Shown here: piece after piece, positions 4,953 through 5,754 of the stretch
Numbering within the stretch: the first letter of the stretch is position 1
Layout: each line of letters starts with the position of its first letter
Assembly: GCA_946405045.1 (NCBI GenBank)
Contig: CAMJFV010000147.1
Location: 1 to 5,754, forward strand
Length of the DNA: 5,754 nucleotides
Reading direction: 5' to 3'
DNA from: an uncultured Bacteroidales bacterium
Lineage (GTDB): Bacteria; Bacteroidota; Bacteroidia; Bacteroidales; Paludibacteraceae
Notes under the pieces: model-generated
What the model was told of the DNA's origin: nothing
Databases searched by the model: none
The model's input: the letters and a program-made list of their open reading frames with translations, nothing else
Translations under genes and position numbers: made by a program

Positions 4953-5754
4953 TTACAATTTCTTCAACTCCTCAACGTCATACAAACTGATATGCTCGTT
5001 TTTCTTAGGATAATCAATTGTGTAATGCAAACCACGGCTCTCTTTTCTCTGCATTGCCGACTTGATCACCAAATATGCTGTGTTGACGATGTTACGAAGC
5101 TCACAGATCTCTTTTGACACTACAGAACGCTGGAACAAACTTTCTGTCTCTTTGTAGATCAACTCCAATCTGTCGAACGCTCTCTTTAGACGAAGGTTAG
5201 AACGGACGATACCTACGTATGCCTGCATGATCTGGTTAACCTCCTTCTCACTCTGTGTGATAAGCACCATCTCCTCATTAAGTGTTGTGCCTTCGTCATT
5301 CCACTCAGGAATCTCATCACACCAGTTGATATTGTCGATCAACGGAAGCGAATGTTTGGCTGCAGCATCAGCATAAACGATTGCCTCAAGCAACGAGTTG
5401 GATGCCAATCGGTTACCTCCGTGCAAACCTGTACGTGTACACTCTCCTGCTGCATACAGATGGTTGATTGTAGTACGTGCATTCTCGTCAACCTTGATTC
5501 CTCCACATAGATAGTGTGATGCCGGACATACAGGGATATACTCCTTTGTGATGTCGATACCGATACTCAAACACTTCTGGTAGATATTTGGGAAATGCTT
5601 CTTTGTCTCCTCTGGATCCTTGTGTGTGACGTCAAGGTAGACGTGATCCACTCCCGTCAACTTCATCTCGGTGTCGATGCTTCGAGCGACAATGTCACGT
5701 GGAGCAAGACTTCCTCTTGAATCGTAACGAAGCATGAAATCCTCACCCTTCTTA
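4953..5754 (-). CDS. nadB: L-aspartate oxidase, C-terminal half (5' end outside the window)
   Basis: NadB oxidises L-aspartate to iminoaspartate using FAD, the first step of de novo NAD synthesis; quinolinate synthase NadA then uses the product. About 266 C-terminal codons are present, roughly half of a full NadB; the frame is open to the right edge (KKGEDF precedes the first internal Met at 5735). Numbering from that Met, LAPRDIVAR (10-18) carries the substrate-binding Arg, PASHYLCGGI (71-80) the active-site His, and AAGECT plus GGNRLASNSLLEAIV (106-120) the C-terminal FAD/substrate region with its Arg. After this comes the helical C-terminal domain, ending with RGLHYTIDYP (234-243), a usual NadB feature that distinguishes it from short fumarate reductase homologues. 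All expected residues in this part are intact. The FAD Rossmann motif lies outside. It is followed by its own terminator; no nadA or nadC is visible. Confidence 0.93.
   Translation of the reverse strand, partial: KKGEDFMLRYDSRGSLAPRDIVARSIDTEMKLTGVDHVYLDVTHKDPEETKKHFPNIYQKCLSIGIDITKEYIPVCPASHYLCGGIKVDENARTTINHLYAAGECTRTGLHGGNRLASNSLLEAIVYADAAAKHSLPLIDNINWCDEIPEWNDEGTTLNEEMVLITQSEKEVNQIMQAYVGIVRSNLRLKRAFDRLELIYKETESLFQRSVVSKEICELRNIVNTAYLVIKSAMQRKESRGLHYTIDYPKKNEHISLYDVEELKKL

Overview
This window looks like chromosomal DNA of a Bacteroidales bacterium (Bacteroides or Prevotella type). The evidence is moderate GC in genes with very AT-rich spacers, a Bacteroidetes-style promoter (TTTG, 21 bp, TAnnTTTG), little or no Shine-Dalgarno sequence before the starts, and proteins that read as Bacteroidales forms: a short MenE-type ligase, NadB, and a RetSat/CrtI-like FAD oxidoreductase. 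I cannot assign a species.

Layout, left to right. (1) Positions 1-859, minus strand: a two-gene unit. A six-helix membrane protein (206-859) overlaps by 8 bp the start of a sacsin/Hsp90-like (GHKL) ATPase that runs off the left edge (1-213). (2) 860-1207: an AT-rich divergent intergenic region with a convincing promoter for the rightward gene and a weaker one for the leftward unit. (3) 1208-1888, plus strand: a secreted protein with an NlpC/P60-like domain whose catalytic Cys and first His appear to be replaced, followed by a long Ala/Lys/Glu-rich helical tail. It ends at a strong, probably bidirectional hairpin terminator. (4) 1963-3018, minus: an acyl-CoA-ligase-family protein, best read as o-succinylbenzoate-CoA ligase (MenE, menaquinone synthesis). 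(5) 3019-3189: a spacer with a double-hairpin palindromic repeat. (6) 3190-4746, minus: an FAD-dependent oxidoreductase of the phytoene desaturase/retinol saturase superfamily. (7) 4747-4952: a spacer packed with three palindromic repeats and the nadB terminator. (8) 4953-5754, minus: the C-terminal half of L-aspartate oxidase (NadB, NAD synthesis), running off the right edge.

The right half is ordinary cofactor metabolism whose spacers have been colonised by small palindromic repeats. One repeat copy lies in frame inside the oxidoreductase gene and supplies about 12 codons, the most distinctive observation here. The left edge is the likeliest accessory region. The membrane protein and GHKL ATPase look translationally coupled, so they may form one functional module, possibly defensive, but the window cuts the ATPase too early to tell.
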